From NCBI GenBank assembly GCA_018241225.1, contig JAFEEG010000001.1:62001-126000 (forward strand): 64,000 nucleotides of DNA, in the 5' to 3' direction. A program made the position numbers and the translations under genes. This document shows, in pieces, positions 43,131-51,655 of the stretch. Under the pieces are notes generated by a model, which saw only the letters and a list, made by a program, of their open reading frames with translations, was not told the origin of the DNA and did not search any database. The DNA comes from Pseudomonadota bacterium (lineage in GTDB: Bacteria; Pseudomonadota; Gammaproteobacteria; Burkholderiales; Burkholderiaceae_C). Numbering within the stretch: position 1 is the first letter of the stretch; each line of letters starts with the position of its first letter.

Positions 43131-44533
43131 GCCGCGCGTTCGCCCAACTTCATTCGCAGGCCCACGGGCGCCATCGTGAAAGACAGGTTTTCGTCCGCGG
43201 GACGACCATCGGGCGTATCGACCGAGCGGATGTCGAAGCGATTGAGCAGCATGGCCATGGCCATCTTCATCTCGAGCAGCGCGAGATAGCGCCCCGGACA
43301 GATGCGCGGCCCGGCGCCAAAGGGCATCGAGATGCGCTTGGGCTGCCCCGCCACCACGGTGCCGTCGAGCCAGCGCTCGGGCATGAAGCGCGCCGCTTGC
43401 GGCAGGTGCTTGTCGCTCACGCTGTCGCGCCGCATGAGCGCCAGCACGACCACGCCCCTGGGCACGCGCACCTCGCCGATCTCGGTGTCGTGCAGGGCCT
43501 GCAGCCCGATCATCGGAGCCACGGGCTTGAGCCGCATCGTCTCGTGCGCGCAGGCCTCCAGGTAGTCGAGCTGGTCGGCCTGCTCGAAGGTGGGCAGCGC
43601 ATCGGCCTGGCCGAGCAACTGGCGAACCTCGTTCGTGGCCCGCGCCAACGCATCGGGGTTGCGCCACAACAGGTCGATCATCCATGCGATGGTGTTGGCC
43701 GTGGTGTCCTCGCCGGCCAGCAGCATGGTCATGACGTTGCCGGCCACCTGCTCGTCGCTGATGCCGCTGCCCGGCTCGTCGGCCGCGGCGATCATGGCCT
43801 CCAGCAGGTTGCGTGGCCGGGTGCGCAGCGACGCATCGGCCTGCATGCGCGCCCGCGCCTGCGCCACGAAGCCGTTCACCGCCTGGTTGACCTCCGCCAC
43901 GCTGCGCACCAGGCGCTTGTCGGCCGTCGAAGGAAACCAGCGCCACAGGGGCAACGGCGAGACCAGCCGCTTGAACAGCGAAGGAAAGATCTTGTCCAGG
44001 TGCTGCTGGATCACGTCGCCTTCGGACTCCAGCGTGTTGACCTCCGCGCCGAAGGCCAGGCCGGCGATGGTGTCGACCGTGAAGCGCATCAGGTCGGACT
44101 GCACGTCGATGTCGCGGGCCTGCCGCGCGGCGGCCTGCCAGCGCCGACCCAGGCGCTCGGCCGTGATCTGCAGCGAGGGGAAGTAGTCGCGGATGTGTGC
44201 GGGATCGAAGCTCGCCATCACCATGCGGCGCTGGCGCTTCCAGTCGTCGCCGCTGGCGCCGAACACGCCGGGCTTGAGGCCCATCTCGGCGCCGATCTCC
44301 TCCATGCGGTTGGAGCGCTTGAAGCCTTCGGGACGCTCGCGCAGCAGTTGCGCGACCACCGCATGGTCGCTTACCACCAGCGTCGGGTAGCGACCCAGCT
44401 TGATCTTGAACAATGGGCCGAATTCCTCGGCCCATTGTTCCAGTTGCCGGTGCAGCTTGTGCACCTTGATCTGCAGCGCATTGCCAAGCACCGGCAAACC
44501 TGCCGGCCCTGGCAAGGACGCAATGCTGCGCAC
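43127..44533 (-). CDS. Cytochrome P450 in the phaCA operon
   Basis: A 468-residue haem monooxygenase. The I-helix oxygen-activating motif is AGEDTT (273-278), the K-helix ExxR is E331-R334, the PERW segment lies near 385 and the haem ligand is C412 in FGAGPRICPG. The N-terminal PGPAGLPVLGNAL is the usual proline-rich hinge; there is no membrane anchor, so it is soluble. It resembles fatty-acid/CYP102- or CYP4-like enzymes more than terpene-specific bacterial P450s. The start is GTG at 44533 with GGAAAG upstream. It begins 25 bases after phaA, so it is likely cotranscribed with PHB synthesis genes, where phaB is more usual. No ferredoxin or reductase is adjacent. Confidence 0.93.
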   Translation of the reverse strand: MRSIASLPGPAGLPVLGNALQIKVHKLHRQLEQWAEEFGPLFKIKLGRYPTLVVSDHAVVAQLLRERPEGFKRSNRMEEIGAEMGLKPGVFGASGDDWKRQRRMVMASFDPAHIRDYFPSLQITAERLGRRWQAAARQARDIDVQSDLMRFTVDTIAGLAFGAEVNTLESEGDVIQQHLDKIFPSLFKRLVSPLPLWRWFPSTADKRLVRSVAEVNQAVNGFVAQARARMQADASLRTRPRNLLEAMIAAADEPGSGISDEQVAGNVMTMLLAGEDTTANTIAWMIDLLWRNPDALARATNEVRQLLGQADALPTFEQADQLDYLEACAHETMRLKPVAPMIGLQALHDTEIGEVRVPRGVVVLALMRRDSVSDKHLPQAARFMPERWLDGTVVAGQPKRISMPFGAGPRICPGRYLALLEMKMAMAMLLNRFDIRSVDTPDGRPADENLSFTMAPVGLRMKLGERAA

Positions 44534-44558
44534 CGGCGGTGCTTTCCGCAGCTGGTGG

Positions 44559-45737
44559 TCAGCGTTCGATGGTCAGTGCCACGCCCATGCCGCCGCCGAT
44601 GCACAGCGAGGCAATGCCCTTCTTGGCGTTCTGGCGCTGCATTTCGTGCAGCAGCGTGACCAGGATGCGGCAGCCCGAGGCACCGATGGGGTGGCCGATG
44701 GCAATGGCACCGCCGTTGACGTTGACCTTGTTGATGTCCCAGCCCATTTCCTTGTTCACGGCGCAGGCCTGTGCGGCAAAGGCTTCGTTGATTTCGAGCA
44801 GGTCGAGGTCGGCGGGCTTCCAGCCGGCGCGCTGCAGCGCCTTTTGCGAAGCCGGCACCGGGCCCATGCCCATGTAGGCCGGATCGAGACCCGTGGTGGC
44901 GAAGCTGGCAATGCGGCCCAGCGGCGTGAGGCCCAGCGCCGCGGCCTTCTTGGCCGACATCACGACCACCGCGGCGGCGCCATCGTTCAGCCCCGAGGCA
45001 TTGCCCGCGGTAACGCTGCCTGCCTTGTCGAAGGCCGGACGCAGGCCGCCCAGGCCGTCGGCGCTGGTCTTGCGGTTGATGAACTCGTCGGTGTTGAACA
45101 CCACCGGGTCGCCCTTCTTCTGCGGGATGTTCACGCTGACGATCTCGTCCTTGAACTTGCCGGCGTCCTGCGCGGCAGCGGCCTTGGTCTGGCTGGCCAG
45201 GGCCAGCTCGTCTTGCGCCGAGCGGTCGATGCCGTACTTCTTGGCCACGTTCTCGGCGGTGATGCCCATGTGGTACTGGTTGTACACGTCCCACAGGCCG
45301 TCGATGATCATGGTGTCCTGCAGCTTCCAGTCGCCCATGCGCTGGCCGTTGCGCGAGTTGGGCAGCACGTGCGGCGCCAGGCTCATGCTTTCCTGGCCGC
45401 CGGCCACCACGATCTCGCTGTCGCCGTAGGCCACGGCCTGGGCCGCCAGCATGACGGCCTTCAGGCCCGAGCCGCACACGGCATTGATGGTGAGCGCGGG
45501 CGTTTCCTTGACGACGCCGCTCTTGAGCAGCGCCTGGCGCGCAGGGTTCTGGCCGGCGCCGGCAGCAAGCACCTGCCCCATGATGACTTCGCCGATCTGG
45601 TCGTTGCTCAGCTTGGCGCGCTGCAGGACTTCCTTGATGACGATGGCGCCCAGCTCGGTGGCCGGGATGCCGGCCAGCGAACCACCAAACTTGCCCACTG
45701 CAGTACGCGCGGCCGAAACGATGACGATGTCTTCCAT
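44559..45737 (-). CDS. phaA: Acetyl-CoA acetyltransferase (beta-ketothiolase)
   Basis: Condenses two acetyl-CoA to acetoacetyl-CoA, first step of PHB synthesis. It has 392 residues, normal for the family. Active-site C88 is in NAVCGSGLKAV, H349 in GHPIGASG and C379 in CIGGGMG. The ATG at 45737 starts the family N-terminus MEDIVIVSAARTAVGKFGG. It is 40 bases downstream of phaC. Confidence 0.96.
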   Translation of the reverse strand: MEDIVIVSAARTAVGKFGGSLAGIPATELGAIVIKEVLQRAKLSNDQIGEVIMGQVLAAGAGQNPARQALLKSGVVKETPALTINAVCGSGLKAVMLAAQAVAYGDSEIVVAGGQESMSLAPHVLPNSRNGQRMGDWKLQDTMIIDGLWDVYNQYHMGITAENVAKKYGIDRSAQDELALASQTKAAAAQDAGKFKDEIVSVNIPQKKGDPVVFNTDEFINRKTSADGLGGLRPAFDKAGSVTAGNASGLNDGAAAVVVMSAKKAAALGLTPLGRIASFATTGLDPAYMGMGPVPASQKALQRAGWKPADLDLLEINEAFAAQACAVNKEMGWDINKVNVNGGAIAIGHPIGASGCRILVTLLHEMQRQNAKKGIASLCIGGGMGVALTIER

Positions 45738-45777
45738 GTGATCTCTCCTGATGAACTCGAGCTTGAGGGGGAAAAAT

Positions 45778-47490
45778 TCAGGCCTTGGCCTTGACGTAGC
45801 TGCCGGGTGCCGGCTCCTTGGCCTTGTACTTGGTACCACGGCCGTAGGTCTTGGGTGAGGCGATCTGCTTGCCGGCATGCGAGGCCAGCCAGTTGGACCA
45901 GTCGGTCCACCAGCTGCCCGGATGCTCGGTAGCGCCAGCCGCCCATTCGGCCTGGTCGGCCGGCAGCTTGCCGTCTTCGCGGATCCAGTGGCTGCGCTTT
46001 TTCTTGGCTGGCGGATTGATCACGCCGGCAATGTGGCCCGAGGCGCCCATGACGAAGCGCTTCTTGCCCTTGAGCAGTTGGGTGGAGGCGTAGGCACCGC
46101 CGATGGGCACGATGTGGTCTTCGCGCGAGCCGTAGATGTAGGCCGGCGCCTGGATGGCGCCCAGGTCGATCTTCTGGCCGCACACCGTGAGCGTGCCGGG
46201 CTTGGAGAGCTTGTTCTCCAGGTAGGTGTTGCGCAGGTACCAGGCATAGAACGGCCCCGGCAGGTTGGTGGCGTCGCAGTTCCAGTACAGGAGGTCGAAG
46301 GCCGGCGGTGTTTCACCCTTGAGGTAGTTGCCCACCACGTAGTTCCAGACCAGGTCGTTGGGCCGCAGGAAGCTGAAGGTGGAGGCCAGGTCGCCGCCGG
46401 CCATCAGGCCGCCCTGCCCCATGGTCAGTTCGCGGAACTGCACCATGGGCTCGTCGATGAACACGTCGAGGATGCCGGTGTCGCCAAAGTCCAGCAGCGT
46501 GGTCAGGAAGGTGACCGAGGCGGCCGGGTGCTCGCCACGCGCGGCCAGCACCGCCAGCGCTGTGGCCAGGATGGTGCCGCCCACGCAAAAGCCCAGCACG
46601 TTGATCTGCTCGCTGCCCGAGATGTCCTGCACCGTCTGGATGGCGCGGATGGCGGCGTTCTCGATGTAGTCGTCCCAGGTGGCCTCGCGCAGCGACTCGT
46701 CGGGGTTTCGCCAGCTCACCACGAACACGCGGTGGCCCTGGTCCACCGCATAGCGGATGAGCGAGTTCTCGGGCTGCAGGTCGAGGATGTAGAACTTGTT
46801 GATGCAAGGGGGCACCAGCAGGAAGGGCCGCTCGTACACCTTGGCGCCGGCCGGCTTGTATTCGAGCAGCTGGAACAGCTCGTTCTCGAACACCACGGCC
46901 CCTTCGGTGGTGGCCACGTTGCGGCCCACCTCGAAGGCGCGCTCGTCGGTCATGCTCAGGTGGCCCTGCTGGATGTCGCCCAGCAGGTTCTGCATGCCGC
47001 GGGCAATGCTCTCGCCCTGGGTGTCGATGGCTTTTTGCTGGGCCTCGGCATTGAAGGCCAGGAAATTGCTGGGCGCACTGGCCGCCATCCACTGCTCGAC
47101 GGCAAAGCGCAGGCGGGCACGGGTCTTGGCATCCGCCTGGGCCGCCTCGGCCATGGCCATCATGGTGCGCGCATTGAGCAGGTAGACCGCCGCGGCCAGC
47201 GAAGCCACCGGGTTGCTGCCCCACGCTTCGCCGGCGAAACGCCGATCCCCCAGCGAATGGGCCGCAAAGCCCTGCTGCCACAGCTCGGCCGCCTGGGAAA
47301 CATACTGTTGCTGCAAGGCCTGCAGCTGCTCGGGGTCGAAGCTGACCTGCGGTATCTGCCAGGAAGCCCCGCTGGCCGTGCCAGTGCCATTGCCATTGCC
47401 CAGGGCCTGGATCGAAGCCAGTGCCTGGGTCCATCCCTGCGCAAATTGGCCGAGCATTGCCTCGGCCGTGGTGGCGCCCTGCTTGTTCAT
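45778..47490 (-). CDS. phaC: Class I poly(3-hydroxyalkanoate) synthase
   Basis: Polymerises (R)-3-hydroxyacyl-CoA onto growing PHB at the granule surface. It has 570 residues, within the class I range. The lipase-like box is GFCVGG with nucleophile C302; the catalytic Asp is in YGSREDHIVP and the His in MGASGHIAGVINPP. YKPAGAKVYERPFLLVPPCI and FYILDLQPENS are typical class I segments. Start is the ATG at 47490 with AGGAGA upstream. The frame runs further upstream without homology. It heads phaC-phaA-P450. Confidence 0.96.
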   Translation of the reverse strand: MNKQGATTAEAMLGQFAQGWTQALASIQALGNGNGTGTASGASWQIPQVSFDPEQLQALQQQYVSQAAELWQQGFAAHSLGDRRFAGEAWGSNPVASLAAAVYLLNARTMMAMAEAAQADAKTRARLRFAVEQWMAASAPSNFLAFNAEAQQKAIDTQGESIARGMQNLLGDIQQGHLSMTDERAFEVGRNVATTEGAVVFENELFQLLEYKPAGAKVYERPFLLVPPCINKFYILDLQPENSLIRYAVDQGHRVFVVSWRNPDESLREATWDDYIENAAIRAIQTVQDISGSEQINVLGFCVGGTILATALAVLAARGEHPAASVTFLTTLLDFGDTGILDVFIDEPMVQFRELTMGQGGLMAGGDLASTFSFLRPNDLVWNYVVGNYLKGETPPAFDLLYWNCDATNLPGPFYAWYLRNTYLENKLSKPGTLTVCGQKIDLGAIQAPAYIYGSREDHIVPIGGAYASTQLLKGKKRFVMGASGHIAGVINPPAKKKRSHWIREDGKLPADQAEWAAGATEHPGSWWTDWSNWLASHAGKQIASPKTYGRGTKYKAKEPAPGSYVKAKA

Positions 47491-47596
47491 GGGTGTCTCC
47501 TGTCCCTGTGAGATGCGGATGCTTTCGTATTGAGTATGCTGCATTCGACGACCCCCCACAACGCGAAACTCAAAGGCTCATCGCGCTTCTCGACTT

Positions 47597-47917
47597 ATGC
47601 ATCTCGTGATCATCGCCTGGCTGTATGTAGCCCTGATGATGGCCGTGGCCGAGGCCACCAATACCACCGGCACCGTGCTGGGGGCCATCTTCACCTTCCT
47701 GCTGTACGGGGCGCTGCCTGTGGCGATCATTGCCTACATCATGCGCGCACCGGTGCGGCGCCGGGCCAGGCAGGCCCGCGAGCAGGCCGCGCGGGAAGCG
47801 GCCATGGTGGCGGGCGCCGCCGCGCAGGCCGGCGCTTCTTCTTCGTCAGCGCTCGCGCCAGACCAGGGCAGCCAGGCGCCCGCTGACGCGCTCGCGCCGA
47901 TAGGAAAAGAACCGTGA
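47597..47917 (+). CDS. Small membrane protein of unknown function
   Basis: A 106-residue protein with two TM helices (about residues 3-20 and 27-50: LGAIFTFLLYGALPVAIIAY) followed by a basic then Ala/Ser-rich cytoplasmic tail (RRRARQAREQAAREAAM). No motif gives a function. Its last 72 bases overlap the end of the convergent pgeF gene on the other strand. It is divergent from phaC. Confidence 0.7.
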   Translation: MHLVIIAWLYVALMMAVAEATNTTGTVLGAIFTFLLYGALPVAIIAYIMRAPVRRRARQAREQAAREAAMVAGAAAQAGASSSSALAPDQGSQAPADALAPIGKEP

Positions 47918-48619
47918 CGCATTGGCAACGGTGCACCAGCCGATGCTGCCGTCGTTGCCATGGATCTGCCGGACGCCCAGCGCCTGCAGCCGCAGCCGGG
48001 CCAATGCGGGCAGGTCGGCCAGCCACTTGCCAGGCGCGCCGGCAGGCTTGAAGCACGGGGCAGCTTCGGCGTCGACGGCCTCGAACTGGGCCTTGACTTC
48101 ATCACCCACCTCGAAGGCCTGCGGCCCGATGCAGGGGCCCAGCCAGGCCATGAGCTCGTCGTGCCCGCCTTCGTTGCGCTCAAAGCTCTGCACCGCTCGC
48201 GACAACACGCCAGAGGCCAGCCCGCGCCAGCCGGCATGGGCCGCGGCCACGCGACGGCCCTGCGCGTCGGTGAGCAGCACCGGCAGGCAGTCGGCCACCA
48301 TCACGGTGCAGGCCAGGCCTGCATGGGCCGTGCAGGCGGCATCGGCCTCGGCGTCGTCGGCCGTGCCGTCGTCGAGCACGGCCACGTCGGTGCCATGCAC
48401 CTGCCGCAGGAACACGGGCCGCGCGCCAATGGCCTGCGCCAGGCGCTGCCGGTTGGCCGCCACGCTGGCCGGCATGTCGCCCACGTGGTCGCCCAGGTTC
48501 AGGCTGGCATAGGGGCCGCCCGATACGCCGCCTGCGCGCGTGGTGCACACCGCACGAACGCCCGGTGGTGCAGGCCAGTCGGGAACGATCCAGTCGGGAT
48601 CGAGCAGATGCGTGGTCAC
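47846..48619 (-). CDS. pgeF: Peptidoglycan editing factor PgeF (YfiH/multicopper-oxidase-like family)
   Basis: A 257-residue protein of the YfiH/RL5 family, which removes wrongly incorporated L-serine from peptidoglycan precursors; homologues were also described as polyphenol oxidases or purine nucleosidases. The core motifs are visible: VFLRQVHGTDV, MVADCLPVLLTD (metal-binding Cys), AAHAGWRGLASG (His) and WLGPCIGPQAFEVG, with the usual C-terminal GRLAALVW. Start is GTG at 48619, overlapping the upstream isomerase stop by 4 bases. Confidence 0.93.
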   Translation of the reverse strand: MTTHLLDPDWIVPDWPAPPGVRAVCTTRAGGVSGGPYASLNLGDHVGDMPASVAANRQRLAQAIGARPVFLRQVHGTDVAVLDDGTADDAEADAACTAHAGLACTVMVADCLPVLLTDAQGRRVAAAHAGWRGLASGVLSRAVQSFERNEGGHDELMAWLGPCIGPQAFEVGDEVKAQFEAVDAEAAPCFKPAGAPGKWLADLPALARLRLQALGVRQIHGNDGSIGWCTVANASRFFSYRRERVSGRLAALVWRER

Positions 48620-49257
48620 GCTTCCGCGTCCGGGCAGCGCGAAGGCTGCGAGGCCTGGAAGGCTTCGAGCTTCATGCAGGCCTCGAAGGCGCGCATGGTG
48701 CGGTCGAGCCCGCTGAAATCGCAGTTGAAGCGCTGGCCGTTGAAGATCTGCGGCACCAGGCAGCAGTCGGCCAGGGTGGGCGTGTCGCCATAGCAGTAGG
48801 TGGAAGCCGGCAGCTGCGCCAACTGGCGCTCGAAGGCTTCGAGGCCTTCGCGCACCCAGTGGCGATACCAGGCGTTCTTGGCCTCGTCGTCCTGCTTGAG
48901 TTCGCGCACCAGGTACTTGAGCACGCGCAGGTTGTTCAGCGGATGGATCTCGCAGGCAATGGATTCGGCCAGCGCGCGCACGCGGGCGCGGCCCAGTGCA
49001 TCGGCCGGCAGCAGGCGCGGCTGCGGCTGCACTTCGTCGAGGTACTCGATGATGGCCATCGATTGCGACAGGCGCGTACCGTCGTCCAGCTCCAGCATGG
49101 GCACCAGCGTGTCGGCCGAAATGTCCGCGTAAGGCGGCTTCTTGTGGTCGCCGCGCGCGATGTGCACGGCCTGGTAGTCATAGGGCATTCCCTTGAGCGC
49201 CAGGGCAATGCGCACGCGGAACGAGGCGGAGGAACGAAAATAGTTGTACAGCTTCAT
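48616..49257 (-). CDS. maiA: Maleylacetoacetate/maleylpyruvate isomerase (zeta-class GST)
   Basis: Glutathione-dependent cis-trans isomerase acting on the ring-cleavage product of homogentisate or gentisate, 213 residues. The zeta-GST signature is SSASFRVRIAL (9-19; the usual second residue Cys is Ala here), followed by LVPMLELDDGTRLSQSMAII and a C-terminal TLADCCLVPQIFNGQRF. It is divergent from the FAH-family hydrolase gene that would take its product. Which ring-cleavage substrate applies is not settled by the sequence. Confidence 0.9.
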   Translation of the reverse strand: MKLYNYFRSSASFRVRIALALKGMPYDYQAVHIARGDHKKPPYADISADTLVPMLELDDGTRLSQSMAIIEYLDEVQPQPRLLPADALGRARVRALAESIACEIHPLNNLRVLKYLVRELKQDDEAKNAWYRHWVREGLEAFERQLAQLPASTYCYGDTPTLADCCLVPQIFNGQRFNCDFSGLDRTMRAFEACMKLEAFQASQPSRCPDAEA

Positions 49258-49384
49258 GATCGGGCGAGCATAGCGGCGGCGCACCGGCCGGCACAAGCGC
49301 AGGGCCTGGGCCTCTGGCACACTGCTGCGTTGCATTCCATTTCATTCGATTTCCGTAGATCTGAGCACAAAGGACGACAGCGCG

Positions 49385-50086
49385 ATGGCCTCCGAGTTTG
49401 TTTTCTCTCCTGTCCCCATGGTTTCCGTCCCGGTCGTGGGCGAGGCGGCACGTTTTCCGGTGCACCGCATCTATTGCGTGGGCCGCAACTATGAAGAGCA
49501 CGCCAAGGAAATGGGCTTCACCGGCCGCGAGCCGCCCTTCTTCTTCATCAAGCCCGCGACCAACGCGGTGGTGGTGAACGCAGGCGAGACGGGTACCGTG
49601 GAGTACCCGCCGCTGACCAAGAACCTGCACCACGAGATCGAGCTGGTGGTGGCCATCGGCACCGGCGGCAAGAACATCAAGGCGGCCGATGCGCACAAGC
49701 ACATCTTCGGCTACGCCGTGGGCCTGGACATGACCCGGCGCGACCTGCAGGGCGAGATGAAGAAGCAGGGCCGCCCCTGGGAAATCGGCAAGGCCTTCGA
49801 GCAGTCCGCGCCCATCGGCCCCATTGTGCCGGCTGCCAAGGCGGGCGACGTGGCCAATGCGGAAATCTCGCTGCAGGTCAACGGTGCCGACCGCCAGCGC
49901 AGCACGGTGAGCAAGCTGATCTGGAACATCGGCGAGACCATCGAGCACCTTTCCACCGCCTGGGAACTGCAGCCGGGCGACCTGATCTTCACCGGCACGC
50001 CCGAAGGCGTGGCAGCGGTGGTGGCGGGCGACACGCTTGTGGGCGAAGTGGCCGGGCTGCCCAAGCTCAGCATCAAGATCGCCTGA
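49385..50086 (+). CDS. Fumarylacetoacetate hydrolase-family protein (probable fumarylpyruvate hydrolase)
   Basis: A 233-residue COG0179-type hydrolase. RIYCVGRNYEEHAKEMG starts the fold; metal ligands are in HHEIELVVAIG (two Glu) and GLDMTRRDLQ (Asp), with the active-site Lys in KAFEQSAPIGP and the closing TGTPEGVAAVVAGD. Short single-domain members of this type usually cleave fumarylpyruvate (gentisate pathway) rather than fumarylacetoacetate, whose enzyme is about 420 residues. Divergence from the zeta-GST isomerase across 127 bases suggests the two form the last steps of one aromatic pathway. Confidence 0.88.
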   Translation: MASEFVFSPVPMVSVPVVGEAARFPVHRIYCVGRNYEEHAKEMGFTGREPPFFFIKPATNAVVVNAGETGTVEYPPLTKNLHHEIELVVAIGTGGKNIKAADAHKHIFGYAVGLDMTRRDLQGEMKKQGRPWEIGKAFEQSAPIGPIVPAAKAGDVANAEISLQVNGADRQRSTVSKLIWNIGETIEHLSTAWELQPGDLIFTGTPEGVAAVVAGDTLVGEVAGLPKLSIKIA

Positions 50087-50105
50087 AGCGAAAGCGCCCG
50101 CCACG

Positions 50106-50654
50106 ATGTTTCGCGTCCCGATCAAGCACTGCAAGAACTGCGGTACGGCGGTGGTGTACCGCGTGCCGGACGACGGCGACACGCGCGAGCGTGCCGTCTG
50201 CCCGGCGTGCGACACCATCCATTACGAGAACCCGCTCAACGTGGTGGGCACCATTCCGGTCATGGGCGAGCGCGTGCTGCTGTGCAAGCGCAACATCGAG
50301 CCGCGCTGGGGCAAGTGGACCTTGCCGGCCGGCTTCATGGAACTGGGCGAAAGCGTCTCCGAAGGCGCGGCGCGTGAAACGGTGGAAGAAGCCGGCGCCA
50401 ATTTCGACATTGGCGAACTCTTCGCCGTGATGAGCGTGGTGCGGGTGGGCCAGGTGCACCTGTTCTACCGCGCCAAGCTCATCAACGAGAACTTCGCACC
50501 GGGCCACGAGACCATCGAGGCGCGCATGTTCACCGAGGAAGAAATTCCCTGGGACGAGATTGCGTTTCGCACCGTGCGCGAGGCTTTGCGCCTTTATTTC
50601 GAAGACCGCAAGAAGGGACACTTCGGGCGCATCCACACCGTGGACATCGTGTAG
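50106..50654 (+). CDS. Nudix hydrolase with N-terminal zinc ribbon
   Basis: A 182-residue hydrolase. An N-terminal CxxC...CxxC zinc ribbon (C9, C12, C32, C35) precedes the Nudix domain; the Nudix box runs from GFMELGESVSEGAARETVEE to AGA, with the REtxEE catalytic glutamates. This arrangement resembles NudC/NADH-pyrophosphatase-like and ADP-ribose-type Nudix proteins common in Burkholderiales; exact substrate unknown. It starts 19 bases after the FAH-family gene, so the two may be cotranscribed. Confidence 0.9.
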   Translation: MFRVPIKHCKNCGTAVVYRVPDDGDTRERAVCPACDTIHYENPLNVVGTIPVMGERVLLCKRNIEPRWGKWTLPAGFMELGESVSEGAARETVEEAGANFDIGELFAVMSVVRVGQVHLFYRAKLINENFAPGHETIEARMFTEEEIPWDEIAFRTVREALRLYFEDRKKGHFGRIHTVDIV

Positions 50655-50724
50655 GCACCGGCCTACACGCATCGCCGCGAATTGTTGGGAACATCGCGAC
50701 AAGACCGTATTCCAAATCTGCGCC

Positions 50725-51240
50725 ATGCATTCAAGAACCGCACGCTCCTCGCTTTTCCCGTTTCTCCAGTTCCGTCTTGCCGCCAGCGTTGCCCTGGGCG
50801 CAGCCTTTCTCGCCGCCTGCACCAGCACGCCGCTCACGCCGCCACCGGGCACCACCGCGCCTGCTGCACAGAGCCGCTTCATGCGTCCGTCCAACGGCGC
50901 CACGGTGGCCAAGTTCGACGGCAAGGGCAGCAAGGGCATCGACATCGCGGGCAAGCCCGGCGACCCCGTCGTTGCGTCGGCCGCCGGCAAGGTGGTGTAC
51001 GTGGGCGACGAGCTGCGCAACTACGGCAACCTGATCATCGTCGACCACGGCAACAACTACCTCACCGCGTACGCCTACGCGCAGGTGGTGCTGGTGCAGG
51101 AAAAGCAGAACGTCACCCAGGGCCAGAAGATTGCCGAGATGGGCAAGAACCCCGCCGGTACGCCCATGCTGCACTTCGAGATCCGCAAGCAGGGTGTGGC
51201 CGTAGACCCCGAGCCCTATCTTTCGGGCAAACTGCGCTGA
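50725..51240 (+). CDS. NlpD/EnvC-like lipoprotein with degenerate M23 domain
   Basis: A 171-residue lipoprotein: signal peptide with lipobox LAAC, Cys at 32, then a short Pro/Thr linker and an M23 (LytM) domain (SKGIDIAGKPGDPVVASAAG, YGNLIIVDHGNNYLTAYAY, TPMLHFEIRKQG). The zinc-binding His of the HxxxD motif is replaced (KGSKGID) and the second-site HxH is reduced (AYAYAQ, with one LHFEI His), so it probably does not cut peptidoglycan. E. coli NlpD has the same losses and acts as an amidase activator in cell separation. It lacks NlpD's LysM domain, so it is a shortened relative. The next gene's ATG overlaps its stop. Confidence 0.85.
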   Translation: MHSRTARSSLFPFLQFRLAASVALGAAFLAACTSTPLTPPPGTTAPAAQSRFMRPSNGATVAKFDGKGSKGIDIAGKPGDPVVASAAGKVVYVGDELRNYGNLIIVDHGNNYLTAYAYAQVVLVQEKQNVTQGQKIAEMGKNPAGTPMLHFEIRKQGVAVDPEPYLSGKLR

Positions 51241-51587
51241 TGAACCCCGACGCGCAGGACACGGCCGAGTACATCCCCTTCGAAGAATTCAGCACCGGTC
51301 TGGCGCAAGGGCGCTTTCGCGTCATCGTCAACCCGGCACTGGCCACGCCCTTCGTGGCCCACTGCACGCGCGTCACGCCGCTGGCCATTGCCATGATCGG
51401 GCCCGGCATCGCCGTGGCGCTGGCCGGCTATCCATGGATCGGTGCCCTGCTGGTGGCCGCGGGCATCGTGCTGCGGCGCATCGTCAAGAGCCAGGCGCCG
51501 CGCATCCTGCTGCACCTGGTCTCGCGCATGCCATCAGTCTACGAACAGGCCACCGAGCACGGGGTGATGGAAGTTCGCCGAGCCTGA
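51240..51587 (+). CDS. Hypothetical membrane protein coupled to the NlpD-like gene
   Basis: A 115-residue protein with two adjacent hydrophobic helices (about residues 45-80: LAIAMIGPGIAVALAGYPWI onward) and soluble ends. Its ATG overlaps the stop of the lipoprotein gene by one base (TGATG), so translation is coupled. I recognise no family; a cell-envelope role is inferred from the neighbour only. Confidence 0.75.
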   Translation: MNPDAQDTAEYIPFEEFSTGLAQGRFRVIVNPALATPFVAHCTRVTPLAIAMIGPGIAVALAGYPWIGALLVAAGIVLRRIVKSQAPRILLHLVSRMPSVYEQATEHGVMEVRRA

Positions 51588-51655
51588 TCGATCAGAAAGT
51601 GTGAGGGGAGCAAAAGCCGAACTCACCCCATCGGCCAGCCTGTGCCATCAGACTC

